DNA of 60,958 nucleotides from Lachnospiraceae bacterium (GTDB lineage: Bacteria; Bacillota; Clostridia; Lachnospirales; Lachnospiraceae), in assembly GCA_014804355.1 (NCBI GenBank), contig JAAUZY010000054.1, forward strand, positions 1-60,958. Direction: 5' to 3'. How positions within the stretch are numbered: position 1 is the stretch's first letter; every line of letters starts with the position of its first letter. Positions 35,281 to 45,155 of this stretch are shown here, piece by piece. The position numbers were made by a program, and so were the translations under genes. The notes under the pieces are model-generated. The model did no database searches. It was not told the origin of the DNA and worked only from the letters and a program-made list of their open reading frames with translations.

Positions 35281-37686
35281 TTAATCGATCTTCAAAATCA
35301 GTTCCAGTACTCTCTTCGCACATCTTACCAGATCATCTCTGCTAATCGCGCCCTTCTCCATCGCTTCCTTCACACGCTCCGGGAAACCGCACGCCATTTT
35401 CACATCGTTGCCGGCTTTAATCTCCTTATAATGCTCGCCTCTCGTCCACCAGTCTGAGGTAACCATGCCTTTATATCCCCATTCACCGCGCAGGATATCT
35501 TCCAGAAGCTCATGATTTTCGGAAGACCGATGTCCGTTTATCATATTGTATGCGGACATGATCACCCACGGATCAGCCTCTTTCACGATCATTTCAAAGC
35601 CTTTCAGATAAATTTCCCTGAGCGCACGTTCCGAAACTCTGGAATCACTATGCTTTCTGTTAGTTTCCTTATTATTACATGCAAAATGCTTCACTGCCGC
35701 TCCAATATGCTGCGATTGAATGCCTTTCACCATAGCGCTTCCCATCTTACCCGTCAGATAAGGATCCTCAGAATAGTACTCAAAATTGCGCCCGCAGTAT
35801 GGATTTCTATGAATATTTACCGCAGGGGTCAGCCACACGGCAATATTATTTTCCTTCACTTCTTCCGCTCCGGCTTTGCCCACCTGCTCTATCAATTCCG
35901 TGTTCCAGGTTGAGGCAAGCAGTGTGGCGCAGGGCCATGCAGTAGTATTCAGACAGATTCTGAGACCTGCCGGTCCGTCCGCAGTCATAATGTTGGGTAC
36001 GCCATATTCCGGAAGATTGCCGTAACCGAAAGTATTGGCTACCGATGTGTTCGGCTGTCCGCCCAGCATATGAATGAGGTCTTCATCACTTAACTGTGCG
36101 ACAAATTCCTCCATCGTCATTTTGCCCTCTGCTACTTCTATAAAAGGTCTTGCCCCTTCTGCATAAGGCTTCATAAGGAGATAGCTTTCCCGGCTTCTGA
36201 CTGACGGAGTCAACGCTTCTTCCGTGCCGCTTTCCATCTTCACAAGCACGCACTCGTTAGGATCGTTCGCCTGTGATAAGGGAAGTTCCTCATAACTGCC
36301 GTCCGCAAGCATACGCTTCTTCAGACTGGTCGGTGCCGCCTTCCTGCTTAACTGTTCCACTACTTCATTATCCGTAAGAATCAAAGAAAAGTCCAGTTTG
36401 CATGTATCTCTTACCGAATTGCCCACATAGAATTCATAGGTTCCCTTTTCCAGCACATATGCCGATTCTGCGATTTTGCCTAAATCATCATAGGATGCCA
36501 TTTCATTTCTGGCAAATTCCAGTACTACCGTCTGACTCTCTCCGGGCATAAGGCTTCTTGTCTTTGCAAATGCAGCCAGTTCTCTGTATGGCTTCTGCAA
36601 TATTCCCTGCGGTGCACTGTAATATGCCTGTACTACTTCCTTACCCTCTGCTCTACCGACATTCGTCACCTGCACGGTGATCCTGATCACACCGTCCTCC
36701 ATCAAAGTCCCCTGGGGATCGATCTCAAATTGTGTATATGACAGACCGAATCCAAAAGGATAACATACCTTGCCATCCGCTCCCGGAATCGTTTCAAAAT
36801 AACGATACCCAACATAAATATCTTCCGTATAATCTACATAATGCGGAGATTCATGGAAGTTTTCCGTAGATGGATAGTCTTCTAAACATCTTGCAAAAGT
36901 ATCCGGAAGCTTGCCGGAAGGAGATGCTTTACCGCAGAGAAGCTCCGCCGCTGCAAGTCCGCCTTCCATACCGGCCTGCCATGCCACAAGGACGGAGGAA
37001 ATCGCATTATCCTCTTTGAACCATGTGCTATCTATGACGCCGCCGATATTTAATACCACCGCCACCTTCGCAAAGTTTTCCTTTACCTTCTGAATCATTT
37101 TCTTTTCTTTTTGGGTCAGATAGAAATCCCCGTCCTCGAAAATTTCTCCTGCAATCTTAGGCATACTGGTTTCCGTTTCCCATGGATTATACTCTCCGTC
37201 ATACTCCACACTGGAACGATCCCAGCCCTCTCCCGAGAAACGGCTGATGGTAATAATTGCCGTGTCTGCAAATGCCTTCGCTCCCTCTATAAGCTCGTCC
37301 GGAAGAGACGGCTCTACTGTCATACCGGGGGCTGCACCCTTCGCATACTGTTCCTTTACGTCATCGCGATAAAAATCAGACAGCGGCTCATATAATGTCA
37401 CTGTATCCTCCTGAAGCTTCAATCCGTCATACAGATTACGCACATAAGAGACGGTCACATCACCGCTTCCGCCGCCGCCCTTTACATAATCAAAACTTCC
37501 TTTGCCAAAAAGAGCCACTCTGCTACCAGCACGAAGCGGCAGAAGATTATTATCGTTTTTTAACAATACCATTCCTTCTTTTGCTGCTTCTTTTGACAGC
37601 GTGATATGCTCCTTTGATGCAGTTACGTGTTGCCCCTCTTTCAGAGGCAGATTCGGCTGATATTTCGCCCTTGCCCATCTCTCCAT
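35281..37686 (-). CDS. GH3 beta-glucosidase with permuted domain order
   Basis: 801 residues, no signal peptide, so intracellular. In most GH3 enzymes the TIM barrel comes first. Here the alpha/beta C-terminal-type domain opens the protein (EGMVLLKNDNNLLPL near residue 38), the fibronectin-III-like domain follows (about 300-420), and the barrel is last (VPNIMTADGPAGLR, VKHFACNNKE, SERALREIYLKGFE). The nucleophile Asp lies in MVTSDWW (about 743). The same permutation is known in Butyrivibrio BglA and some Ruminococcus enzymes. It likely hydrolyses beta-glucosides from the GH55-like lipoprotein. It diverges from the AraC gene. Confidence 0.93.
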   Translation of the reverse strand: MERWARAKYQPNLPLKEGQHVTASKEHITLSKEAAKEGMVLLKNDNNLLPLRAGSRVALFGKGSFDYVKGGGGSGDVTVSYVRNLYDGLKLQEDTVTLYEPLSDFYRDDVKEQYAKGAAPGMTVEPSLPDELIEGAKAFADTAIITISRFSGEGWDRSSVEYDGEYNPWETETSMPKIAGEIFEDGDFYLTQKEKKMIQKVKENFAKVAVVLNIGGVIDSTWFKEDNAISSVLVAWQAGMEGGLAAAELLCGKASPSGKLPDTFARCLEDYPSTENFHESPHYVDYTEDIYVGYRYFETIPGADGKVCYPFGFGLSYTQFEIDPQGTLMEDGVIRITVQVTNVGRAEGKEVVQAYYSAPQGILQKPYRELAAFAKTRSLMPGESQTVVLEFARNEMASYDDLGKIAESAYVLEKGTYEFYVGNSVRDTCKLDFSLILTDNEVVEQLSRKAAPTSLKKRMLADGSYEELPLSQANDPNECVLVKMESGTEEALTPSVRSRESYLLMKPYAEGARPFIEVAEGKMTMEEFVAQLSDEDLIHMLGGQPNTSVANTFGYGNLPEYGVPNIMTADGPAGLRICLNTTAWPCATLLASTWNTELIEQVGKAGAEEVKENNIAVWLTPAVNIHRNPYCGRNFEYYSEDPYLTGKMGSAMVKGIQSQHIGAAVKHFACNNKETNRKHSDSRVSERALREIYLKGFEMIVKEADPWVIMSAYNMINGHRSSENHELLEDILRGEWGYKGMVTSDWWTRGEHYKEIKAGNDVKMACGFPERVKEAMEKGAISRDDLVRCAKRVLELILKID

Positions 37687-37824
37687 CTTTTTCCTCTTTT
37701 CCGGCAGATTCTGCCTGATTATTCGTTACATTTTACTCCGCGCAATAGCTTGTCCGTTGCTATACGCCCAATGTCCGTTCTTCTGATCTATAATACATTA
37801 TAAGTATAAGCACTCTGTTAATCT

Positions 37825-37854
37825 ATAATAAATATTGCTTAAAATATAGGTCAA
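37825..37854 (-). promoter_or_regulatory. Promoter of the GH3 gene
   Basis: TTGACC (37849-37854) and TATTAT (37825-37830) with 18 nt between. The -35 lies inside the left arm of the inverted repeat TAGGTCAAT/ATTGACCTA (37847-37855 and 37908-37916). Confidence 0.6.
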
Positions 37855-37916
37855 TCTTGATATTACGAGCGGTTTTAGATATAATTAAGCATAAATTTTA
37901 TGATTATATTGACCTA
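37847..37916. promoter_or_regulatory. Divergent operator: 9-bp inverted repeat around the araC promoter
   Basis: TAGGTCAAT (37847-37855) and ATTGACCTA (37908-37916) are perfect inverted arms 52 nt apart. They enclose the araC promoter and overlap the GH3 -35. Two AraC-family dimers or a DNA loop could connect them. Confidence 0.5.
37857..37885 (+). promoter_or_regulatory. Promoter of the AraC-family gene
   Basis: TTGATA (37857-37862) and TATAAT (37880-37885) with a 17-nt spacer, about 55 nt before the start codon. Confidence 0.75.
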
Positions 37917-37946
37917 GACAGGTATTTTCTTTCCCAGGAGGCGCCC

Positions 37947-38867
37947 ATGCACTGCGAACACGAAACGATCCACGATGATGAACTGACTCAGGTATATTTT
38001 TCTTCCGTAGAGAATTCCGATATTCTCGTCCCGGCGCACTGGCATCAGCACCTCGAAATACTTTACATCGCAAAGGGTAAAATGACCGCCTATATTAACG
38101 AGGCCTCTTATGAGCTTCTCACATCCGATATTCTGATCGTCAATCCTCAGGATATTCACTACACTCACGCACTCGGAGACTGCCACTATTACCTGCTTCA
38201 GATTCCTTCCATCCATCTGGAGCGCATCAGCACGGACTGGAAGCTGCTTCACTTCTCCGAATATCTTCCGCACGATTCCTCTCCCGACTCACTGAATCTC
38301 CGGTTATGCGAAATCTTCCGGGAGTTTATCGATCTGGACCGGAACAGGGAAAAGGGATGGCATCTGCTGTTCTTTACACAGCTCTACTATTTTCTATATC
38401 TTCTGTACACAAGGGGTTCCTCTCTTTTAAGCGTACAAAACAGAAAACGCACGGAGCGGGATTTTCTGCGCATCGAACAGAGTATGCAATATGTCCGCAG
38501 ACACTATCGGGAACAAATATCCCTCAACCAGATCGCGGCGCAGCTTAGTGTCACTCCCGAATATTTCTGCCGTCTCTTTAAAAAATATACCGGACAGACT
38601 TTCTTCACTTACGTGTCACAGGTGCGTCTCATGCGATTTTATCAGGAATTGATACAGACAGATGAGAGTATTACCTTTTTACTGGAAAAAAACGGAATAA
38701 CAAATTATAAGCAGTTCATGCGGATGTTCAAAGAAACCTACGGCACGACTCCGCATAAGCTTAGGATGGGGCAGCATTGTCCTCCAACATTTTCTCAAAC
38801 ACATCCTCCGGTATTGGCTTGCAGTAGCGGTAACCCTGTGCCACATAAGCGCCGATCTCCATCATAA
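37947..38867 (+). CDS. AraC-family transcriptional regulator
   Basis: 306 residues: an N-terminal cupin sensor domain (about 1-130; HWHQHLEILYIAKGKM and DILIVNPQDIHYTH) and a C-terminal double helix-turn-helix (about 175-275; LSVTPEYFCRLFKKYTGQ, then a second helix-turn-helix ending YGTTPHKLR). The ATG at 37947 has AGGAGG at 5 nt. It is divergent from the GH3 gene and likely controls it. The family usually ends soon after TPHKLR; here about 35 more residues, rich in Pro and Ser, run antisense into the GGDEF-EAL gene, so the natural stop may have been lost. Confidence 0.92.
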   Translation: MHCEHETIHDDELTQVYFSSVENSDILVPAHWHQHLEILYIAKGKMTAYINEASYELLTSDILIVNPQDIHYTHALGDCHYYLLQIPSIHLERISTDWKLLHFSEYLPHDSSPDSLNLRLCEIFREFIDLDRNREKGWHLLFFTQLYYFLYLLYTRGSSLLSVQNRKRTERDFLRIEQSMQYVRRHYREQISLNQIAAQLSVTPEYFCRLFKKYTGQTFFTYVSQVRLMRFYQELIQTDESITFLLEKNGITNYKQFMRMFKETYGTTPHKLRMGQHCPPTFSQTHPPVLACSSGNPVPHKRRSPS

Positions 38868-41682
38868 GCTCCGTATCGTTCTCTGTCTCCACGCCCTCAC
38901 AGACCACCTGGGCGTTCAGATCTTTAGCAAGATTTACGATATTCTTCATGATCTGCACTTGTCTGGTACGATTTTCATTATTGAGCAGGAAAGAACGATC
39001 CAGCTTAATAACGGAGGCCGGTATCTGTTCAAACACTCCCAGAGAAGAATACCCTGACCCGAAATCGTCTATGGAGAGATGCACGCCCTTTGCCCGCAGG
39101 ATGTCTACGATCTTCTTGACCTTCTGCTGTTGCTCATCCTCTACTACCAGTGTCTCTGTAATCTCCACCTCGATCAGTTCTTTGGGAATCTGATATTTGT
39201 CAATAACGGACTCAAACTTTTCAGGAAAATCATCATCCGTAAAATGCATTCTGGAAAAATTGCAGGACACAGGCACTACATTCCTGCCCGCATCAAGACG
39301 CCGGCGCAGCATTTTACACACACTTTCCATAACAAAGAAATCTATCTCCTTAATCCTGCCGGTGCGCTCATAATAGGGTACAAAGAACCACGGCGTGCGG
39401 ATGGCCCCATCCGCTGTAGGATCCTTGAAGCGTACCAACGCCTCAGCGCCCACGATCTTCTCATTGCGAATATCCACCTTTGCCTGATAATAAGCCACAA
39501 AGTCCTTATTGGTATCGACAGATTCCAAAAGCTTTTCCCGCTCATGCGTCTCTCTCAGCTGCTCCCGCAGCTTGTCATCATAAATCTGCACCACATTGCC
39601 GTAACTGCTCTTTAAAGAATCTACCAGCTGTATACCCTCAGCCAAAGCACGCTGTAAATCGTCGTCCCCGTTCTCCAGACAACCTACACCTATAGCAAGT
39701 GACATATGGGCATCCGCCTTCTCATAGATTCGTGAAGATATTTTATCTGCTATGTTTATCAGACGGCTTCGCAGAGTTTCCATGTTATCATACTTCATAA
39801 AAAGTATAAAATGACTTCCATAGTTTCTGGCGTAGAGTTCGTTTTTGTCATCTATTTTCTCACGGAACACCTCGATAACTAATTCCAGTATACGCTGCCC
39901 CGCATTCCAACCATATAACGCGTTGTAACTCTTAAATTGACCGATATCCGTGTATGCAACGGCATAATTGCTGTTTCTGTCCGCTGCCAGTCTCTTTGCC
40001 GCCCGATACGTCAGATAATTTTGATTCCAAATATTAAATGCCGTATCCTTGTACATCAGCTTCTGAACCCGTATACTGTTTCGCAGCAGCAAGAACAGCA
40101 CCAGAATGATTGCCACAGCACAGCACGACAGAACAAGGATGATCGGAATACTGTGATCGCTGATAAAGTTCGCCATACTCATCTTGGAATAGAAATTGTC
40201 CTGAAGCATATAGTCATTGACCATCTTGTCGCTGACCCCGAGCAGTTCCTTATTTAAAATGTCGAGAAGCGGCGAATCCTCATTATCCGCCACAAGCATA
40301 CAGATGCTGTGGGCGTCGCTCAGCACACTGTGGATCTCCATCTTGTTGAAACGAAGCTGGGAACCGAGCAGATACTCCGCCAGATACCCGTCGCATACGG
40401 CCGCGTCCGCCTCGCCGTCCATTACCGCATTCAGGCTGTCAAGCTGTGAGGAATAGAGTTGAAGACGAGTATTCTCATCGATGAAATTCTGCACTGCCGC
40501 CCCTGAAGCGTTGCTTTCTTCCACAGCCAGAACATTTATCGAATCTGATTTGTCATTCCTGCTCATAATAATGACTTGAGGTGCCTGAGCATACTCTTTG
40601 GTAGACGCCAGTCCGTCTGACTGCATGCGCTGAACCGTCTCTCCACAGTAGCTTAAGATATCGATACTACCGACTTTTAAGGCATTCCTAGCCTCCTCCA
40701 TGCTTTCCAGTTTCACATAGTTAAAGAGGATCCCTGTGCTCACAGACACCTCCTCCAACATTTGTTTGGAAAGCCCCATATAAACTCCCTCATTTTCATA
40801 GGAGAACGGATAGTAACCATCTAAATATCCTACGGTCAATGTCTTTTGTTCCGCAATATACTTCTTCTCACTACTTGTCAGCAGAATTGTCTGATCCAGT
40901 CTGCTGTCATAATACTTTACCATCAGTTCATTTTCCAGCCCCGGCCGGTTCATCTTCAAATCTGCGATTCCCCGATTGAGTTCCCTCACCAGATCATAGT
41001 TGCCCTGATAGGTAATGTAATAAAAAGGCATGGGCGCAAACCTGCCGACCACACGCTGCCCTTCACGAACCTCTGTCAGGGAATGTACAAGGGCGTCAAT
41101 TTCCCCGGCATCCAATGCTTCATGCAAAGCTGCCGAATTTTCGTATTCCTTTACCTTGATACTTAAAATACCGCGATCCGCCAGATATTCATAAAATTCG
41201 GCCTTTCGTATGTAGCTGCCCACAATACCAAAGGTGGCATTGCGCAGCGCGGCAAAGTCTTCATATGCAATTTTGCTGTCACCATTTACGGCAATCACAC
41301 CAAAGGTATATCCGCTGGCTAAGTTCGCATACTGATACAGCTTATCCCGTTCCGCGGAATACTGCGCAGAACCCACCAGATCTATCTCCTCATTCAAAAG
41401 CATAGTCAGGGCATCGTCCCAGCTTTCACACTCCACATACTCAATATTCCAGTCCACATAATCGCACAGCGCATCCAGATACTCAACGTCCATGCCTGTG
41501 CGGCTGCCATCCGCTTTGGTCTCATTGTAACCATCCATAGGGAAAAAGCCGACACGGACTGTGCGCTTTCCCGCGCCATGTACAACTTCGGTACTGCCAA
41601 TTGATACCAGAAGTGCCACTACAAGCATAGACACAAGCAACCTGACTGCCCTGCCTGGCATTCTTTTATGTATCTTCTCCAT
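38761..41682 (-). CDS. Membrane c-di-GMP protein: two SBP_bac_3 sensors, GGDEF, EAL
   Basis: 973 residues. A signal peptide or anchor (about 14-36) precedes two periplasmic-binding-protein type-3 domains (about 40-260 and 275-495), one transmembrane helix (about 512-540), a GGDEF domain (about 550-705) and an EAL domain (about 720-965). The GGDEF motif is degenerate (YGSHF, near 618), so cyclase activity is unlikely. The EAL domain keeps EALVRF (about 747), EITETL, DDFGSGYSSL, KLDRSF and CEGVET, so it should hydrolyse c-di-GMP. An extracellular amino-acid-like ligand probably tunes it. It overlaps the AraC tail by 107 bp. Confidence 0.94.
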   Translation of the reverse strand: MEKIHKRMPGRAVRLLVSMLVVALLVSIGSTEVVHGAGKRTVRVGFFPMDGYNETKADGSRTGMDVEYLDALCDYVDWNIEYVECESWDDALTMLLNEEIDLVGSAQYSAERDKLYQYANLASGYTFGVIAVNGDSKIAYEDFAALRNATFGIVGSYIRKAEFYEYLADRGILSIKVKEYENSAALHEALDAGEIDALVHSLTEVREGQRVVGRFAPMPFYYITYQGNYDLVRELNRGIADLKMNRPGLENELMVKYYDSRLDQTILLTSSEKKYIAEQKTLTVGYLDGYYPFSYENEGVYMGLSKQMLEEVSVSTGILFNYVKLESMEEARNALKVGSIDILSYCGETVQRMQSDGLASTKEYAQAPQVIIMSRNDKSDSINVLAVEESNASGAAVQNFIDENTRLQLYSSQLDSLNAVMDGEADAAVCDGYLAEYLLGSQLRFNKMEIHSVLSDAHSICMLVADNEDSPLLDILNKELLGVSDKMVNDYMLQDNFYSKMSMANFISDHSIPIILVLSCCAVAIILVLFLLLRNSIRVQKLMYKDTAFNIWNQNYLTYRAAKRLAADRNSNYAVAYTDIGQFKSYNALYGWNAGQRILELVIEVFREKIDDKNELYARNYGSHFILFMKYDNMETLRSRLINIADKISSRIYEKADAHMSLAIGVGCLENGDDDLQRALAEGIQLVDSLKSSYGNVVQIYDDKLREQLRETHEREKLLESVDTNKDFVAYYQAKVDIRNEKIVGAEALVRFKDPTADGAIRTPWFFVPYYERTGRIKEIDFFVMESVCKMLRRRLDAGRNVVPVSCNFSRMHFTDDDFPEKFESVIDKYQIPKELIEVEITETLVVEDEQQQKVKKIVDILRAKGVHLSIDDFGSGYSSLGVFEQIPASVIKLDRSFLLNNENRTRQVQIMKNIVNLAKDLNAQVVCEGVETENDTELMMEIGAYVAQGYRYCKPIPEDVFEKMLEDNAAPS

Positions 41683-41707
41683 AAGACTTTGCCCTTTCTG
41701 ATTATTC

Positions 41708-41734
41708 GTAACTGTCCAGTACCTTCACAGGTAC
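41708..41734. repeat. GTAACTGTTCAGTA-type element, left module only
   Basis: CGTAACTGTCCAGTACCTTCACAGG matches the left module of the 21759 copy. Within it GTACCT-TCAC-AGGTAC forms a perfect hairpin. It lies in the leader of the GGDEF-EAL gene. Confidence 0.65.
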
Positions 41735-41750
41735 GACTATTATATGTTTA

Positions 41751-41779
41751 ATTATAGTAAACAAGATTGCAAGGTGCAA
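41751..41779 (-). promoter_or_regulatory. Promoter of the GGDEF-EAL gene
   Basis: TTGCAC (41774-41779) and TATAAT (41751-41756) with a 17-nt spacer. The transcript would carry the small hairpin at 41719-41734 in its leader. Confidence 0.75.
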
Positions 41780-41788
41780 GTGAATTCA

Positions 41789-43345
41789 TCAATCACCAAG
41801 AAGCTGTTTCTTCCTCTCAATCATCTCATCGATTCTCTCGATATACTGCGCCACTTCCTTCACATTCTCACAGCGTTCAATCCGCCCGTCGGGATCCACC
41901 CTCTTCGTGATCGAACCCGCTCCCAACGCAACAATAGTCTGCATCTCCTCCATAATTAAAATGTTATAGATCCCATACTTATCCTTCACGGAATACCCCA
42001 CGTTCTCAAAATTGCCCGACATATTTTTCTGCCGGTACAGATAATAAGGTTCCATGCCCATAGCCCGTGCGCCTGCTGCCGCAATCCGCATGGTCTCCTC
42101 CGTGTTGTTGTAGGCAGTAACACCGTTTTCCTCGATCCACTTATGCAGACCGGAAGCCCGCTTCACCGCAAGGGAATGCACTGTCAGGGAATCCGGCATC
42201 AAGCCCTGAATGACTCCTATCGTCCCCTCCACGTCTTCTTTGGTCTCTCCCGGAAGCCCCAGTATGATATCCATGTTGATATTATCAAATCCGACCTTAC
42301 GCGCCAGCCGGAAAGCGTCTATCACCTGCTCTACCGTATGCTGCCTGCCGATCAGCTTCAGTGTCTCCTGTTTCATAGTCTGCGGATTCACGGATATCCT
42401 CGTGACGCCATGTCGGCGGAGTACTCTTAATTTATCTTCCGTGATGCTGTCTGCGCGCCCTGCCTCCACCGTAAATTCCTGTACGGTGCTAAAATCAAAG
42501 GTGCTTTTTAATCTTGTAATCAGTCTGTCCAATTCATCCGCGGACAACGCTGTGGGTGTACCGCCGCCGATGTAAACGGTGTCCAGAATCTTTCCCTGCT
42601 GTATCTGCGCTACCGCCTCCATCTCCTGTTCGAGCGCCGTCAGATAATCCGCCACCCTCTCTCTCCACACACTGATGGGATAAGAAGTAAATGAACAGTA
42701 CAGACAGGTCGTCGGACAAAAGGGAATGCCAATATAAAGGCTATAGCCGTTTTCGTAATGAATCCTGCTTAAGATTTCTCTCTCCCGCTCCGCAATCTCT
42801 ATCCCTAATGCGATCTTTTCCTCGCTGACAAAATGTTTTTCCCTGAGGAATGCCGCCACATCCTGTTCGCTCTCACCCTTTTCCAACATAGTCATGGCGA
42901 TCTTAGTGGGGCGGATACCCGTCAGATTTCCCCACGGGAGTGTGATGCCTGCCTCTTCCTGTAATGCCGTGTAGAGGAAGCGCTTAAATTCATCCTTATA
43001 CCCGAAAGCATCCACTTGTTCTGTACTGCACCATGTGTAAACATGCGGAGTATTCACATTAGCAGATTTATCTTGTGCGTATTTATCCTCACGCTCAGAG
43101 TTATGTAAACCTATATCATTTATAGCATTATGCTGCCCCGCATAAAGTACGTCAGGATATATAATAAATTTTACTTCCCTCTCTCCAAATTCCAGCTCCA
43201 TCACCGGAGCTGTCTCCCGTATTCTCCTGTCCTTCACGACCGATTCCGGTGTGAGAACCTTAAGTTCCCACGCAGGATAGAACGCCTTCACAAGCGCATG
43301 GATATCATATTCATATTGTGCTTTATTGCTTTTCAGAATCTGCAA
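41789..43345 (-). CDS. hemZ: HemZ-type coproporphyrinogen dehydrogenase / radical SAM protein
   Basis: 518 residues. An N-terminal HemZ-specific region (about 1-160) is followed by a radical SAM domain with CPTTCLYCSF (Cys-x3-Cys-x2-Cys), GGGTPTAL and NMDIILGLPGE, and a HemN-type C-terminal part (EPYYLYRQKNMSGNFENVGY). It would act anaerobically on porphyrin precursors, but many clostridial members occur without a full heme pathway and may do something else. The start is TTG (MQILKSNKAQ) behind AAGG. Confidence 0.9.
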   Translation of the reverse strand: MQILKSNKAQYEYDIHALVKAFYPAWELKVLTPESVVKDRRIRETAPVMELEFGEREVKFIIYPDVLYAGQHNAINDIGLHNSEREDKYAQDKSANVNTPHVYTWCSTEQVDAFGYKDEFKRFLYTALQEEAGITLPWGNLTGIRPTKIAMTMLEKGESEQDVAAFLREKHFVSEEKIALGIEIAEREREILSRIHYENGYSLYIGIPFCPTTCLYCSFTSYPISVWRERVADYLTALEQEMEAVAQIQQGKILDTVYIGGGTPTALSADELDRLITRLKSTFDFSTVQEFTVEAGRADSITEDKLRVLRRHGVTRISVNPQTMKQETLKLIGRQHTVEQVIDAFRLARKVGFDNINMDIILGLPGETKEDVEGTIGVIQGLMPDSLTVHSLAVKRASGLHKWIEENGVTAYNNTEETMRIAAAGARAMGMEPYYLYRQKNMSGNFENVGYSVKDKYGIYNILIMEEMQTIVALGAGSITKRVDPDGRIERCENVKEVAQYIERIDEMIERKKQLLGD

Positions 43346-43431
43346 AATGCTACCTTGCCTTTCGTACTGTTTCTCTATAACTGTAAGAACCGCCTTCCAT
43401 TCTTATGACGCAAGCCGCTGTACATGGGCTT

Positions 43432-43460
43432 ATTATACCAGAGATTCCCTAAAACTTGAA
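43432..43460 (-). promoter_or_regulatory. Promoter of hemZ
   Basis: Extended -10 TGGTATAAT (TATAAT at 43432-43437) with TTCAAG at 17 nt. The leader is about 85 nt. Confidence 0.7.
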
Positions 43461-43597
43461 GCCGGAAAAGAAATACATGCAAAATACCGAAGCAATACAT
43501 GTCGATATTTCATACTTGTGCCCATGTCTTTCCAGACACAAACATTTTTTCATACCTTCACGCATACTCCGGTACTTTTCCTGTTATTTCTCACATT

Positions 43598-45052
<1,455 letters not shown>

Positions 45053-45090
45053 TCCTGTTTTATAATTTACTTATCCTATTTTATTGTTTT

Positions 45091-45149
45091 TCTGAATCAT
45101 ATTCTTACGATCTCAGAAGTAAATGCTTCGACCTGTACTAAATAGTTAC
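45091..45149. repeat. GTAACTGTTCAGTA-type element, right module only
   Basis: CTGAATCATATTCTTACG through GTACTAAATAGTTAC matches the right half of the 21759 copy with few changes. It begins 6 nt after the stop of the permease gene. Confidence 0.75.
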
Positions 45150-45155
45150 GTTTTT

